This document shows positions 20,334-29,473 of a stretch of DNA of 64,000 nucleotides, one piece after another (position 1 is the first letter of the stretch; every line of letters starts with the position of its first letter). A program made the position numbers and the translations under genes. Under the pieces are notes generated by a model. That model worked only from the letters and a program-made list of their open reading frames with translations. It was not told the DNA's origin and made no database searches. This DNA comes from Pseudomonas frederiksbergensis (GTDB taxonomy: Bacteria; Pseudomonadota; Gammaproteobacteria; Pseudomonadales; Pseudomonadaceae): assembly GCF_035751725.1 (NCBI RefSeq), contig NZ_CP142104.1, positions 2,108,001 to 2,172,000 on the forward strand, given 5' to 3'.

Positions 20334-20670
20334 CGACGAGCTACCCGTCATCCCAGGCAAACGCTACTTCACCATTGGTGAAGTCAGCGAGCTGTGTGCG
20401 GTCAAACCGCATGTGCTGCGCTATTGGGAGCAGGAGTTTCCTCAGCTCAACCCGGTCAAGCGCCGCGGAAACCGCCGGTATTATCAGCGCCAGGACGTGC
20501 TGATGATCCGGCAGATCCGCGCGCTGCTGTACGACCAGGGGTTCACCATCGGCGGCGCGCGCCTGCGCCTCTCCGGTGACGAGGCCAAGGACGACACAAC
20601 CCAGTACAAACAAATGATCCGCCAGATGATCGCCGAGCTCGAAGATGTGCTGGTGGTGCTCAAGAAATAA
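20314..20670 (+). CDS. MerR-family transcriptional regulator
   Basis: A 118-residue MerR-type DNA-binding protein with the winged helix [45 protein letters not shown] and a short helical tail, lacking a ligand domain. This compact regulator is conserved next to ihfA in gammaproteobacteria; its targets are unknown. The ATG at 20314 lies inside ihfA, so translation is likely coupled. Confidence 0.88.
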   Translation: MLEPSHNDELPVIPGKRYFTIGEVSELCAVKPHVLRYWEQEFPQLNPVKRRGNRRYYQRQDVLMIRQIRALLYDQGFTIGGARLRLSGDEAKDDTTQYKQMIRQMIAELEDVLVVLKK

Positions 20671-20760
20671 ATTTCTGCTTTTAAATACTTCCAGTTTTCA
20701 AAAGCTTGCGATATATTCCTGAGCGTTCCGTTGAGAAGCGGAACAAGATTCACGCCTAGT

Positions 20761-20837
20761 CGGGGCGTAGCGCAGTCCGGTAGCGCACTAGCATGGGGTG
20801 CTAGGGGTCGAGTGTTCGAATCACTCCGTCCCGACCA
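20761..20837 (+). tRNA. tRNA-Pro (anticodon GGG)
   Basis: A 77-base cloverleaf with encoded CCA. Acceptor arms CGGGGCG / CGTCCCG, D arm starting AGCGCAG, anticodon stem CTAGC/GCTAG around loop ATGGGGT (anticodon GGG at loop centre), and T arm with GTTCGAATC. Discriminator base A. Closely resembles E. coli proL. Followed by a terminator. Confidence 0.97.
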
Positions 20838-20853
20838 TATTTTTCAATGACTT

Positions 20854-20882
20854 AGCCCAACTTTTACGAGTTGGGCTTTTTC
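20854..20882 (+). terminator. Intrinsic terminator of tRNA-Pro
   Basis: Stem AGCCCAACT (20854-20862) / AGTTGGGCT (20869-20877), loop TTTACG, followed by TTTTTC. Confidence 0.93.
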
Positions 20883-20909
20883 ATGGGCGTGACTTTTACG
20901 GGACTCCGT

Positions 20910-20937
20910 CCCGGCTCCTCAGCCGGGCTTTTATTTT
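20910..20937. terminator. Second terminator, between tRNA-Pro and SDR gene
   Basis: Stem CCCGGCT / AGCCGGG with loop CCTC, followed by CTTTTATTTT on the plus strand. It lies 13 bases past the stop of the minus-strand SDR gene. Confidence 0.75.
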
Positions 20938-20949
20938 CCGCGGTAGACC

Positions 20950-21711
20950 TCATTTCCCCCCAGTCACATCAAGAAACGTCCCCGTCACAAACGATGCCTC
21001 CCCACTCGCCAGCCATAGAATGGCCCGCGCCACTTCCTCCGGTTGGCCGCCACGCCCCATCGGGATGGAGTCCTTTACGCGATCGACCCGTCCCGGCTCG
21101 CCGCCGCTGGCGTGCATGTCGGTGTAGATGTGCCCGGGGCGGATGCAGTTGACGCGGATGCCTTCCCGCGCCACCTCTTTGGCGAACCCGATGGTAAATG
21201 TTTCGAGCGCCCCCTTTGACGCTGCATAGTCGACATATTCATGGGGGCTACCGAGGCGCGCCGATGCCGAGGAAATATTGATCACGACCCCGCCCGGGCC
21301 GTTGTGGCGGTAGGCCATGCGCTTCACCGCCTGCTGGGCGCAGAGGATCGGGCCGATGGCGTTGACTGCGAAGATGCGCTGCATGCGCTCGAAGGCGAGG
21401 TCTTCCAGGCGTGACTGGGCCGACAGTACCCCGGCGTTGTTGACCAGGACGTCGATGCGTCCGAACGAGCGGTCGATGGCTGTGAATAAATCGGCGACCT
21501 GTGTGGGCTGCGAACTGTCCGCGCGGACGGCCAACGCGCGCCGTCCCATGGCCTCGACATCTGCCACCACTGCCAGCGCGGCGGGCTCGTTGGCGACGTA
21601 GCTGATGGCAACGTCGTAGCCTTGTGCGGCGGCGAGCCGCGCGGTGGCGGCACCCACGCCGCGGCTTCCGCCGGTTATCAGGATCAGGGGTGTCTGCGAA
21701 GTCTTAGCCAT
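20950..21711 (-). CDS. Short-chain dehydrogenase/reductase
   Basis: A 253-residue classical SDR using NAD(P)H. Cofactor motif TGGSRGVG, NNAG, catalytic Ser in INISSASARLG and YAASK. The C-terminus VTGTFLDVTGGK is typical of glucose dehydrogenase/FabG-like SDRs (E. coli YgfF-like). Substrate unknown. It lies 30 bases after the DMT transporter gene on the same strand, so probably the second gene of that operon. Confidence 0.9.
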   Translation of the reverse strand: MAKTSQTPLILITGGSRGVGAATARLAAAQGYDVAISYVANEPAALAVVADVEAMGRRALAVRADSSQPTQVADLFTAIDRSFGRIDVLVNNAGVLSAQSRLEDLAFERMQRIFAVNAIGPILCAQQAVKRMAYRHNGPGGVVINISSASARLGSPHEYVDYAASKGALETFTIGFAKEVAREGIRVNCIRPGHIYTDMHASGGEPGRVDRVKDSIPMGRGGQPEEVARAILWLASGEASFVTGTFLDVTGGK

Positions 21712-21741
21712 TGGAAGTTTCCTCCTGAGCAGTGGGTCGGG

Positions 21742-22569
21742 TCAGCCGATGATGAAGATGCCGCTGGAGATCACCACGCACGCCAGGACCCGGCGGCCGG
21801 TGAGTGTCTCGCCGAGGAACAGATAGCCGATCAATACCGCGAACAACACGCTGGTCTCGCGCAATGCCGATACCGCGCCCAGAGGCGCTTCGTTCATGGC
21901 GTAAATGACAATTGCGTAGGCGAGCAGAGAGACCAGCCCGCCGACCGAGGCGGCGAGTATTCCGGGGCGGACGCAGAACAAGCTGCGGGCATCGCGCAGG
22001 CCGATGTACACCAGGGGCATCAACACACCCCACAAGGCGCACATCCATACCGTGTAGGCCAGCGGCGCGCCGGAGAGCCTGGCCCCAATGCCGTCGACGA
22101 CGCTGTAGGCCGCGATGAAACAACCCGTTCCCAGGGCGTAGGGCAGGCTGGGAACCGACAGGCTGCGTCCCCGGAAGGCCAGCGAAATGATTCCGCCCGA
22201 CACCAGCCCGATACCGAGCAGTTCGCCGGGGGTAATGCTTTCTCCGGCAAAGACTGCGGCCCCGAGCGTGATCAGCGCCGGTGACGAGCCACGTGAGATC
22301 GGATAGATCTGCCCCAGGTCGCCGACCCGGTAGCTGCGTACCAAAAACAGGTTGTAGCCGACATGCAGCAATGCCGAAAGCATCCCATAGCCCCAGCTGG
22401 CCGGCGCTGGTGCCACCATGAACACTGCAGCGATGACACTGGCGATGGCGATGACGATACACATCACGGTCATTGACCAGAGTCGATCCGAGCCGCCACG
22501 CAGCAGGGCGTTCCAGCTGGCATGCAGGAGCGCGGCGAACAGAACCAGCAGGACGATGTGAATAGGCAT
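21742..22569 (-). CDS. EamA/DMT-family transporter
   Basis: A 275-residue inner-membrane protein with about ten hydrophobic helices in two EamA repeats, likely a metabolite exporter. Typical patterns are HASWNALLRGGSDR in helix 1, PISRGSSPALITLGAAVFAGE at the end of the first repeat and ALRETSVLFAVLIGYLFLGE at the end of the second. The ATG at 22569 begins the conserved MPIHIVLLVLF; an ATG at 22578 is possible. Substrate unknown. Confidence 0.87.
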   Translation of the reverse strand: MPIHIVLLVLFAALLHASWNALLRGGSDRLWSMTVMCIVIAIASVIAAVFMVAPAPASWGYGMLSALLHVGYNLFLVRSYRVGDLGQIYPISRGSSPALITLGAAVFAGESITPGELLGIGLVSGGIISLAFRGRSLSVPSLPYALGTGCFIAAYSVVDGIGARLSGAPLAYTVWMCALWGVLMPLVYIGLRDARSLFCVRPGILAASVGGLVSLLAYAIVIYAMNEAPLGAVSALRETSVLFAVLIGYLFLGETLTGRRVLACVVISSGIFIIG

Positions 22570-22646
22570 GGTCGCCATTCTAGGCAACCCGACGGGCGGA
22601 CTTACAGAGAAGTCTCTTCATTGCTTCATGAGTAAAGCCTCATGCA

Positions 22647-23552
22647 TCAGTCATAGGCGTCTTGAACTTTCAACGCCTCGCTGGTCAACCATTGGCGAAA
22701 GCTGACGATGTGCGGTTGCGATTCGATGCCCTTGGGGCAGACAAAATAATAGGCAAGCGGCGATGGGTACGGCACCTCGAACAACCGCACCAGCCGACCA
22801 TCGCTGATTTCGGTTTCAACATGGCCGCTGCGGACCAAGGCAACCCCTTGTCCGAGCAGCGCCGCCTCCACCGTCATGTTGGTGTCGCCGAACCTGACGC
22901 TCTCCTTGAGCGGCAAGAACTCCAGCCCGATCTTTTGAAACCAGTCCTCCCATTTCGGTACCAGCTCGGCGCCATCGCGGGTCAGCAGCGGGTAATGCAG
23001 CAGTTCGGCGGGGCTGTTTGGCGCGCCGAAGCGCTGCAGCAGATCGGGACTTGCCACGGGGAACACCTGCTCGCCGAACAGGAACTCGGAGTACAGGCCG
23101 GGGTAGTTGCCTTTGCCGAGCCGGATCGCGACGTCGGCTTGGGCGCTGGAGAAATGGATGATCTTGTCCGTGGTGTCCAGCGAGACCAGCAGTTCTGGAT
23201 AGTGGCGGGAAAGCCCCGGCAAGCGTGGCAACAGCCATTTCAGTGCGAAGGAATAGGTGGTGCTGACTTCGAGCCTGACCCTGCCTTTTTGTTCACGCAG
23301 ATCGCCCAGGGTCGCTTCCAGGCTCATGAAGAATTCCCGCACGATGGGTGCCAGCGTAGCCCCCGCTGCCGTGAGGGTGAGTGATTTGCCACGCTCGAAC
23401 AACTGCAAACCCCAAAGCGCCTCCAGGTGCTTGAGCTGATGGCTGACTGCGCTCTGCGTCACATGCAGCTCCTGCGCCGCAGCGGTAAACGTGGGGTGTC
23501 GGGTGGCGACTTCAAAGGCACGCAACGTGGCGGTCGGTGGCAGGTCTCTCAT
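22647..23552 (-). CDS. LysR-family regulator (GcvA-like)
   Basis: A 301-residue LysR regulator. N-terminal helix-turn-helix MRDLPPTATLRAFEVATRHPTFTAAAQELHVTQSAVSHQLKHLE, and an effector domain with the GcvA-like segment LEVSTTYSFALKWLLPRLPGLSR. Encoded upstream of and in line with the DMT/SDR pair, which may be its target. The ATG at 23552 is preferred to a TTG one codon earlier. Confidence 0.9.
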   Translation of the reverse strand: MRDLPPTATLRAFEVATRHPTFTAAAQELHVTQSAVSHQLKHLEALWGLQLFERGKSLTLTAAGATLAPIVREFFMSLEATLGDLREQKGRVRLEVSTTYSFALKWLLPRLPGLSRHYPELLVSLDTTDKIIHFSSAQADVAIRLGKGNYPGLYSEFLFGEQVFPVASPDLLQRFGAPNSPAELLHYPLLTRDGAELVPKWEDWFQKIGLEFLPLKESVRFGDTNMTVEAALLGQGVALVRSGHVETEISDGRLVRLFEVPYPSPLAYYFVCPKGIESQPHIVSFRQWLTSEALKVQDAYD

Positions 23553-23634
23553 CAAGGTATCCCGGCAATTCGGCGTAAAAGCGCATCATGAGTGTTAGCT
23601 CATGATAGAGCCATACCTTGAGTTGGTGCGGTTT

Positions 23635-25656
23635 CTAAGCGTGGGTCGCCGTATCGACCAGGGACTGCCGATACTGGGCTTCGTCGACTTCAGTCAGCGT
23701 TGCATAGCCGTCGTAGTGGTAGATCCGCTGGCTGTCTCGGGCATAACGCTCATTCAGGAATTCGAAGGTGGCCAGGTCGATACGCTTGGCGCTCACCGGC
23801 CTTCGATGGCAGAACAACTTGCGCGTGCCCAATTGCAGGAAATCGGGATGCGGCACGCGGACTTCGTCAGGGTCGAACGCTACATCAAGGGGCTTGCCCT
23901 CCGAGAGGATCAGTGCAGGGCTGACGGCGTAGGTACCGAGGATGCGGGTATCGGCGGGATGCAGGCGTCTTTTCGCCTCGCCGTAGTAATACACCGTGTC
24001 TTGGTCCTTCGCCCAGCCATGCCCACAGGACTCGAAAGTGGCAAGTTGTGCCTTACGAATCGGTTCGGGCGGATGATAGAAAATCCGGTGGCAGAACACG
24101 CTCTTGCCGTCCGTCAGGTAGGGCCCGCCGAGTTCGCGGAAACGCTCTACGGGCTCTTGGGAAAAACGTTCGGGCACTTGCTTTTCGGCGTTATGAAATG
24201 GGATCAGGTACAAACCCTGTGCATCGCCGCACAGGTGCTTGCCCAGCAACTTGAAACTTGCGGCGTCCAGCCCGTTGATGACACGCCGATGGAAATAAAC
24301 CTGGCCGCCGACCTCGAAACCGAGGCCGACAGCCTGTAATGGCGCTGTTTCAGTGGGCGTTTGCTTGGTATCCGGCGATGCCTGTAAATCGTGCCACCAA
24401 TAACCTTGCAACTGCGGATGGGCCTCGAAGTAGGGCGCCCATGCCTCTTGCATGGCTGTGTCGATGATCCCGCCAGAGCCCAGCGGGCCGTGCTTGTCGC
24501 CCGCCAGCACGGGCCAGTAGTCCTGGTCATTTTGACAGAGCTGAGTCACTACGAAGCTTTGCGCGTCGACATCCAAGCGTTGCTGGCGCCTGTAGACGTG
24601 TTGATGGTCGCGGTAATAATCGAACCCCAGGTGGCGGAAGCTCGGACCGTGGGCGCCACGCAGCCGGGTCCCTGCGGCGTAGACGAACGAGTCGTCCACG
24701 GCAAAATAATCATCTTCGCATTCACTGCTGCCGACCACGCGGCCGCACTCGTCGAACACCGGTTGGCAGCGCTTGAGCAGCCGGAAATCGCCAACGTAGC
24801 GGAGGGTTTTGCCGGTCAGGTAATAGGCGCGCCGGCTGTCCTTGGCGTAGCGTTCGTTGAGTACGGTGAAAGTTGCCAGGTCGGCATTGTCGATGCGGTA
24901 GAAGTATTCATAGGAAACGCTCGAGCCCTGCTGCGCTTGCACGACGATTGATTGCCCATCCGTTCCCCAGCGTTGGGCGAGCATTTGGAAACCGTCCGGG
25001 TTTTCGATCGGCAGCGGTGTGCCGTCCTTCTGGTGCAAAGGCTTGAAGCCCTTGTAGACCTGATCATCGATGACTCGATAGGCCGGGTGGTTGCAATACC
25101 GCACCCGGGCCGGGGCGCTGGCGATGAATTGCCCTTGCAAAAAGATACTCACCCCGTCGCTGAACAGAGCAGAGGATGAAGTCACCGAGGCTGGCGATGA
25201 TGCCAGCAGCGCCAGGCTGTCGTGTCGTGCCGCCCGGATCCGGGTGATGTCGTAGTCGCCGAACCAATAGGCACCCGTCCGATCACGCAAGTACTGGTGG
25301 CCGAGGCTTTCCAGCCCCTCGTCGAACCGAAACGGCAGCGCATGAAGCGCGTGGTAGCCGTGGCGCGCGCGATAGGAGGGAAGCAAGTAGTAATCGCCTC
25401 GAGCATCGCGCAACAGCCAAGGGTTGCGCCGATGCCGCCAGATAGGCTGGCCGGCAAGGAGGGGCGAGGGAGGATAGTGCCCCTCACTGGCAAATCGTGC
25501 TATCGCGTCGGGGCGTGCGCCTTCAGGGTCGAGCAGGATGTACACATCGGGCACTCGCCCGTCGCCCAGCAGCACACCGTCCGCGAACGCGAAGCCTTGA
25601 TGCCATTCGAGGTCGAGCGGCTCCCAGTCGACAAGACCGGTGTCTGTGTCTGTCAT
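23635..25656 (-). CDS. DKNYY-domain repeat protein
   Basis: A 673-residue protein assigned to the DKNYY family by repeated short units of the form aromatic-x-D-x-x-x-V/I-Y followed by aspartate-rich turns, for example YYRDHQHVYRRQQ, WAKDQDTVYYYG, YARDSQRIYHYDG and KDSRRAYYLTGKTL. The repeats run through almost the whole length (about 90-660), likely as a beta-rich solenoid. No signal peptide or membrane helix. The function of the family is unknown. The ATG at 25656 starts MTDTDTGLVDWEPL; an upstream start at 25683 is less likely. Confidence 0.75.
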   Translation of the reverse strand: MTDTDTGLVDWEPLDLEWHQGFAFADGVLLGDGRVPDVYILLDPEGARPDAIARFASEGHYPPSPLLAGQPIWRHRRNPWLLRDARGDYYLLPSYRARHGYHALHALPFRFDEGLESLGHQYLRDRTGAYWFGDYDITRIRAARHDSLALLASSPASVTSSSALFSDGVSIFLQGQFIASAPARVRYCNHPAYRVIDDQVYKGFKPLHQKDGTPLPIENPDGFQMLAQRWGTDGQSIVVQAQQGSSVSYEYFYRIDNADLATFTVLNERYAKDSRRAYYLTGKTLRYVGDFRLLKRCQPVFDECGRVVGSSECEDDYFAVDDSFVYAAGTRLRGAHGPSFRHLGFDYYRDHQHVYRRQQRLDVDAQSFVVTQLCQNDQDYWPVLAGDKHGPLGSGGIIDTAMQEAWAPYFEAHPQLQGYWWHDLQASPDTKQTPTETAPLQAVGLGFEVGGQVYFHRRVINGLDAASFKLLGKHLCGDAQGLYLIPFHNAEKQVPERFSQEPVERFRELGGPYLTDGKSVFCHRIFYHPPEPIRKAQLATFESCGHGWAKDQDTVYYYGEAKRRLHPADTRILGTYAVSPALILSEGKPLDVAFDPDEVRVPHPDFLQLGTRKLFCHRRPVSAKRIDLATFEFLNERYARDSQRIYHYDGYATLTEVDEAQYRQSLVDTATHA

Positions 25657-25848
25657 GTTGCTGCGACCTGAATATGGAGCCAAGCCGGTGATGTTGCGCG
25701 GGAGCGGTTGTCCAGCGCCGTGGCGATCCTGTGTATAGTGCCGACCCTGATATTGTCGATGTTGAAACGGGGACCAATACCTGTCTTCTTCCCACCCTCG
25801 GCTGTGTTGTTCATCGAAAATAAATGCCCTATTACCAAAGGAATAATG

Positions 25849-26187
25849 ATGTCATCGACAAGGATTTTCAGGGTGTCGCTGTGCCTGGCGGGCTTCGCTT
25901 TTACTGGGAGCTCTCTGGCGAATCAGCAAGAGGAAGAGCATCAATGGTCAGTGACAATGGTCGCGATGGAGCAAGTTTGCAACAAAACCAACCCAGGCCT
26001 GAACGGCGACGTCGAGAATGCGATGGCCTCCGACCCCAAGATCGATGAGGCAAAAAAGTCGCAAGTCAGGAAAATCAAATCCGACCCCTCCTATAAACTC
26101 GAGGTGGCAAGCATCACGAGCACCATCCTCAAATCTCCGCTTGCTGCCATGGCGCAGGATATGTGCAAGGAGTACGCGCCGAAATGA
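25849..26187 (+). CDS. Hypothetical exported protein
   Basis: A 112-residue protein with a Sec signal peptide (MSSTRIFRVSLCLAGFAFTGSSLA) and a small mature domain with two Cys (EQVCNKTNP and DMCKEYAP). No family recognised. AAGGAA lies five bases before the ATG at 25849; the adjacent ATG at 25846 is too close to that site. Confidence 0.7.
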   Translation: MSSTRIFRVSLCLAGFAFTGSSLANQQEEEHQWSVTMVAMEQVCNKTNPGLNGDVENAMASDPKIDEAKKSQVRKIKSDPSYKLEVASITSTILKSPLAAMAQDMCKEYAPK

Positions 26188-26274
26188 CTCGGTTTCCTCT
26201 GCGCGATAATTGGCGCCGGGAGCTCCGGGGATAAAAGGCTCAGACTCTCCGCCAGTTCATCGGGTGAGAACAGC

Positions 26275-26742
26275 ATGGTCATCGACAGAAAAATCAACGC
26301 AGCATCCGTTCGTCTGCAGGCACTGGACCCCCTCGATTCCGCCCTGGAGCTCCTGCACTTCGGCTTCCGTGGCTTGACCGCTGACGCCGATGCTTTCCTG
26401 CAAACCCAGGGCCTGTCCCGCGTGCACCATCGCATCTTGTACATCATCGCCCGGGCAGACGAAGTCAACGTAGGCGACCTGGCGATCACGCTTGGTGTCA
26501 GCAAGCAGGCGATGCACAGGCCGTTGACGCACCTGTTCGAGCGTGAGCTGGTTTGCTACACACGCCAGCCTGAACGCCACCGCTTCAAGCTGCTGGCCCT
26601 CACCGAGCAGGGCCAGGCGCTTGAGCACCAGGCGTCCGAGCTGGAGCGCCAGACCTTGCGCCAGGCGTTCGCGCAAACCGACTTCCTGGGTCAAGATGCC
26701 TGGACGAAAGTAATGCAGGCCTTGGCCGAGCGCCTCAACTGA
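26275..26742 (+). CDS. MarR-family transcriptional regulator
   Basis: A 155-residue winged-helix regulator: LSRVHHRILYIIARADEVNVGDLAITLGVSKQAMHRPLTHLFERELVCYTRQPERHRFKLLALTEQGQ spans recognition helix and wing. Convergent with the alcohol dehydrogenase gene (three bases between stops). The inverted repeat at 27816-27828 ahead of that gene is a possible target, but this is only positional inference. Confidence 0.88.
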   Translation: MVIDRKINAASVRLQALDPLDSALELLHFGFRGLTADADAFLQTQGLSRVHHRILYIIARADEVNVGDLAITLGVSKQAMHRPLTHLFERELVCYTRQPERHRFKLLALTEQGQALEHQASELERQTLRQAFAQTDFLGQDAWTKVMQALAERLN

Positions 26743-26745
26743 GCC

Positions 26746-27759
26746 TCAAGTGATGCGCTCGCGCACTACGATACATTTGGCCAACGGTTGCACCAGTGCT
26801 TCGGTGGCGTCTTCGCACGATACGATGGTCGGGCTCACCAGCAGCGGATCGCAGCGTCCGCTGCCGACCAGCTCGAACACCTTGGGAATGTGCGGGCGCA
26901 CATTGCAGACGCCCACCGACAGGGTCACGTCGCGCAGGTACATGCCGAACAAGGGAATCTTCGGGTCGTCGAAAATAATACCGATGCATGAGCAATGACC
27001 ACCGGGGGCGAGAGCCAGCAGACCCCGATGCAACGCCTGCGGGTCACGCGTAGCGGAGACCACCACGTCGTAACGCTCATCCAGCACCTGGCCGGGGTCG
27101 ACATTGGCGCCGCTGCGTTGGGCAAGGTCCAGTCGGTAGGGATTGTCGTCCAGATAATCGACACTTGCCGCCCCCGCGGCCACCGCCATCTGCACCGCCA
27201 GGACTCCCAGGCTCTCCGTGCCGCCGACCACCAGCACGCGGGCATCCGGGCGCGAGGCGATAGGTCGGCTGGCGGCGACCCAGGCGTCGGTCAGGTTGTC
27301 GCTGGCGCTGGCGACGGCCAACGGATTCAGGCCGGGCGGCAGTGGCACCAACATCGCATCGGCGAAGGGCACCAGGACCACTTCGGAGAACAGGCCGCCC
27401 CAGTGTCCGCCCGCCGGGACGCCGAAGGCCGCATGTCGAGCCACGGCGGTGCAAGCGGTGGCCCGCCCGGCAAGGCACTGGCGGCACTCGCCGCAGGCGA
27501 TTTTCCACGGCACCGACACCAGGTCGCCGCGACGCACGCCGGTGACCTCGTCGCCGACCTCCAGCACTTCAGCGACACATTCGTGGCCCAAGGCAAACGG
27601 CGGCTTGAACGGCGTGAGACCGGCGATCAAGCGCCGATCGAGGTCGCAGGATGCCGAGGCGATGGGCCGCACCAGGGCACTGCGCGGGCTGGTCAATAGG
27701 GGGGACGGCACGTTCACCCAGGCCAGTTGGCCGGGGTGCTGGACGACAAGCTCTTTCAT
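26746..27759 (-). CDS. Zinc-dependent alcohol dehydrogenase family protein
   Basis: A 337-residue medium-chain dehydrogenase. It has the GHECVAEV motif, structural zinc ligands CGECRQCLAGRATAC and a catalytic Cys in ASASCDLDRR. The cofactor loop reads VVGGTESLGVLAVQMA, a variant of the usual GxGxxG, so cofactor preference is uncertain. The ATG at 27759 follows GGAGCAAGACC. Same strand as the SDR gene 140 bases upstream, with a likely own promoter between. Confidence 0.88.
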   Translation of the reverse strand: MKELVVQHPGQLAWVNVPSPLLTSPRSALVRPIASASCDLDRRLIAGLTPFKPPFALGHECVAEVLEVGDEVTGVRRGDLVSVPWKIACGECRQCLAGRATACTAVARHAAFGVPAGGHWGGLFSEVVLVPFADAMLVPLPPGLNPLAVASASDNLTDAWVAASRPIASRPDARVLVVGGTESLGVLAVQMAVAAGAASVDYLDDNPYRLDLAQRSGANVDPGQVLDERYDVVVSATRDPQALHRGLLALAPGGHCSCIGIIFDDPKIPLFGMYLRDVTLSVGVCNVRPHIPKVFELVGSGRCDPLLVSPTIVSCEDATEALVQPLAKCIVVRERIT

Positions 27760-27815
27760 GGTCTTGCTCCTACGCCTTGGGTATGCCGCTAACCTAGGGG
27801 TGGACTGTGTTAACG

Positions 27816-27828
27816 TCAACGATGTTGA
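27816..27828. promoter_or_regulatory. Inverted repeat ahead of alcohol dehydrogenase gene
   Basis: TCAAC-GAT-GTTGA, embedded in TTAACGTCAACGATGTTGAT, 57 bases upstream of the dehydrogenase start. On the minus strand TTGACG here could serve as a -35 element. Candidate operator; the regulator is unknown. Confidence 0.35.
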
Positions 27829-27899
27829 TGTGACAAAGCCCATGCCATTCCAGCCAGCCGCAACCGTTCAACGTCGGAGCAGTGCTTTCGATAAAACCG

Positions 27900-28682
27900 T
27901 CAGCCCATGTATCGCTCAGCCACCGCCGATTGCTTGATTTGCCCCAGCAATCCTTGGCGCGCAGCTTGCAACGCATCCCAGCGAGCACCGTCCTGCAGCG
28001 GCGGAATGGTCACTGGTTCGCGGCGATCGAATCCGACCAGCGCGGCATCGACGAGATCGCTGACTTCCATGATTTCACTCAGCGTATTGATGTCGATGCC
28101 CGCGCGTTCCCAGATTTCGGTCCGGGTGGCTGCCGGCAGCACGGCTTGGACGTAGACGCCTTTAGGCGAGAGTTCGAGGCTGAGCCCCTGGGACAGGAAC
28201 AGCACGAAGGCCTTGGTCGCGCCATAGACCGACATACCGAATTCCGGCGCCAGGCCGACCACCGAGCCGATGTTGATGATCGCGCCGTCGCCAGCCTTCG
28301 CCAGGCGTGGGGCGATGGCGCTGGCGAGCCGGACGAGCGCGGTGGTGTTGAGCGAAACCAGCAGCGCGACGCTGTCGGTGGTCTGTTCGATGAAACTGCC
28401 GGATTGGGCCGCGCCTGCGTTGTTGATCAAGAGGCCAATGTTGTCGTCGTCGCGCAGACGCGCTTCGACTTTGTTCAGGTCGGCGGTTTGAGTCAGGTCC
28501 GCCTGAAGCACATCGACGATAACGTTGTGTTCGTTGCGCAGTTCGGTCGCCAGCGCTTTCAGCCGCGCATTGTCGCGAGCCACCAGCACCAGATCGTGGC
28601 CGCGCTGGGCGAAGCGCTGGGCATAGACGGCGCCGATGCCGGTGGAAGCACCAGTGATGAGTACGGTTTTGCGAGTGGTCAT
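27900..28682 (-). CDS. Short-chain dehydrogenase/reductase
   Basis: A 260-residue SDR with TGASTGIG, NNAGAAQSG, IINIGSVVGL and YGATK. Resembles the DltE/YqjQ-like group that keeps an extended C-terminus (QDGARWDALQAARQGLLGQIKQSAVAERYM). Substrate unknown. Divergently transcribed from the TetR gene at 28867, the usual sign that the TetR protein represses it. Confidence 0.9.
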   Translation of the reverse strand: MTTRKTVLITGASTGIGAVYAQRFAQRGHDLVLVARDNARLKALATELRNEHNVIVDVLQADLTQTADLNKVEARLRDDDNIGLLINNAGAAQSGSFIEQTTDSVALLVSLNTTALVRLASAIAPRLAKAGDGAIINIGSVVGLAPEFGMSVYGATKAFVLFLSQGLSLELSPKGVYVQAVLPAATRTEIWERAGIDINTLSEIMEVSDLVDAALVGFDRREPVTIPPLQDGARWDALQAARQGLLGQIKQSAVAERYMG

Positions 28683-28866
28683 GGTGTCAGTCTCTTCAGG
28701 GTAAGGAGGTGCGATTGGCTGCGGCGCTCAAGATGTAACCTGGAGCTGGATTGCATTGGGTCCGATTTATGATGATGACCGAAATCTAAACTGTCAACGA
28801 ATTTGATTATGGTCGGCATCTATGTATGATGCGAAGCATGATTCGAGCGGCACGAGGTGACGAAAA

Positions 28867-29436
28867 ATGAGAGTGACAAAGGCTCAGGCACAGGCAAACC
28901 GGGAACATATCGTCGAGACGGCGTCTGTCCTGTTTCGCGAACGTGGCTTTGACGGCATCGGCGTGGCCGACCTGATGGCCGCCGCTGGCTTCACCCATGG
29001 TGGCTTCTACAAGCACTTCGGCTCGAAAGCCGACCTGATGGCCGAAGCCGCGGCGGACAGTCTTTCGCGTTCATTGACCAGCGCCAGCAACTTGGATGTT
29101 GCTGGGTTCTTCGCCATGTATGTCTCGCGCGAGCACCGCGATGCGCGGGGCAATGGCTGCACGATGGCCGCCTTGTGCGGCGACGCGGCGCGTCAGTCCG
29201 ATGAGGTGAAAACCACGTTTGCCAACGGAGTGGAGGGCACGCTGGCTGCGCTTGAGCAAAAGCTGGGGCCGACAGGCGAAGGGGACCGGGCAGCGATGAT
29301 CAACCTGTTCGCCCATGCAGTCGGTGCGGTGATGCTGTCGCGGGCCTGTCCGGATGATGCTCCGTTGGCGGACGAGATACTGCAGGTCTGCCGTGATCGG
29401 ATCCTGGCGTCCCTGCCTGCGTCCGAACCTGTGTAA
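28867..29436 (+). CDS. TetR-family regulator
   Basis: A 189-residue TetR protein. HTH: REHIVETASVLFRERGFDGIGVADLMAAAGFTHGGFYKHFGSKADL. The ligand domain contains GNGCTMAALCGDAARQS, typical of the AcrR/NemR-like group with conserved Cys that may sense electrophiles. Divergent from the SDR gene; the 184-base gap probably contains shared operators. Confidence 0.9.
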   Translation: MRVTKAQAQANREHIVETASVLFRERGFDGIGVADLMAAAGFTHGGFYKHFGSKADLMAEAAADSLSRSLTSASNLDVAGFFAMYVSREHRDARGNGCTMAALCGDAARQSDEVKTTFANGVEGTLAALEQKLGPTGEGDRAAMINLFAHAVGAVMLSRACPDDAPLADEILQVCRDRILASLPASEPV

Positions 29437-29473
29437 AGCGCGACGGTAGCGCAATACGCTACCGCCGGCCGGA

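Noticed and set aside
20761..23600. Possible integrated element at tRNA-Pro
   Set aside because: No integrase, no phage or conjugation genes and only an 11-base repeat; the downstream genes have normal chromosomal composition.
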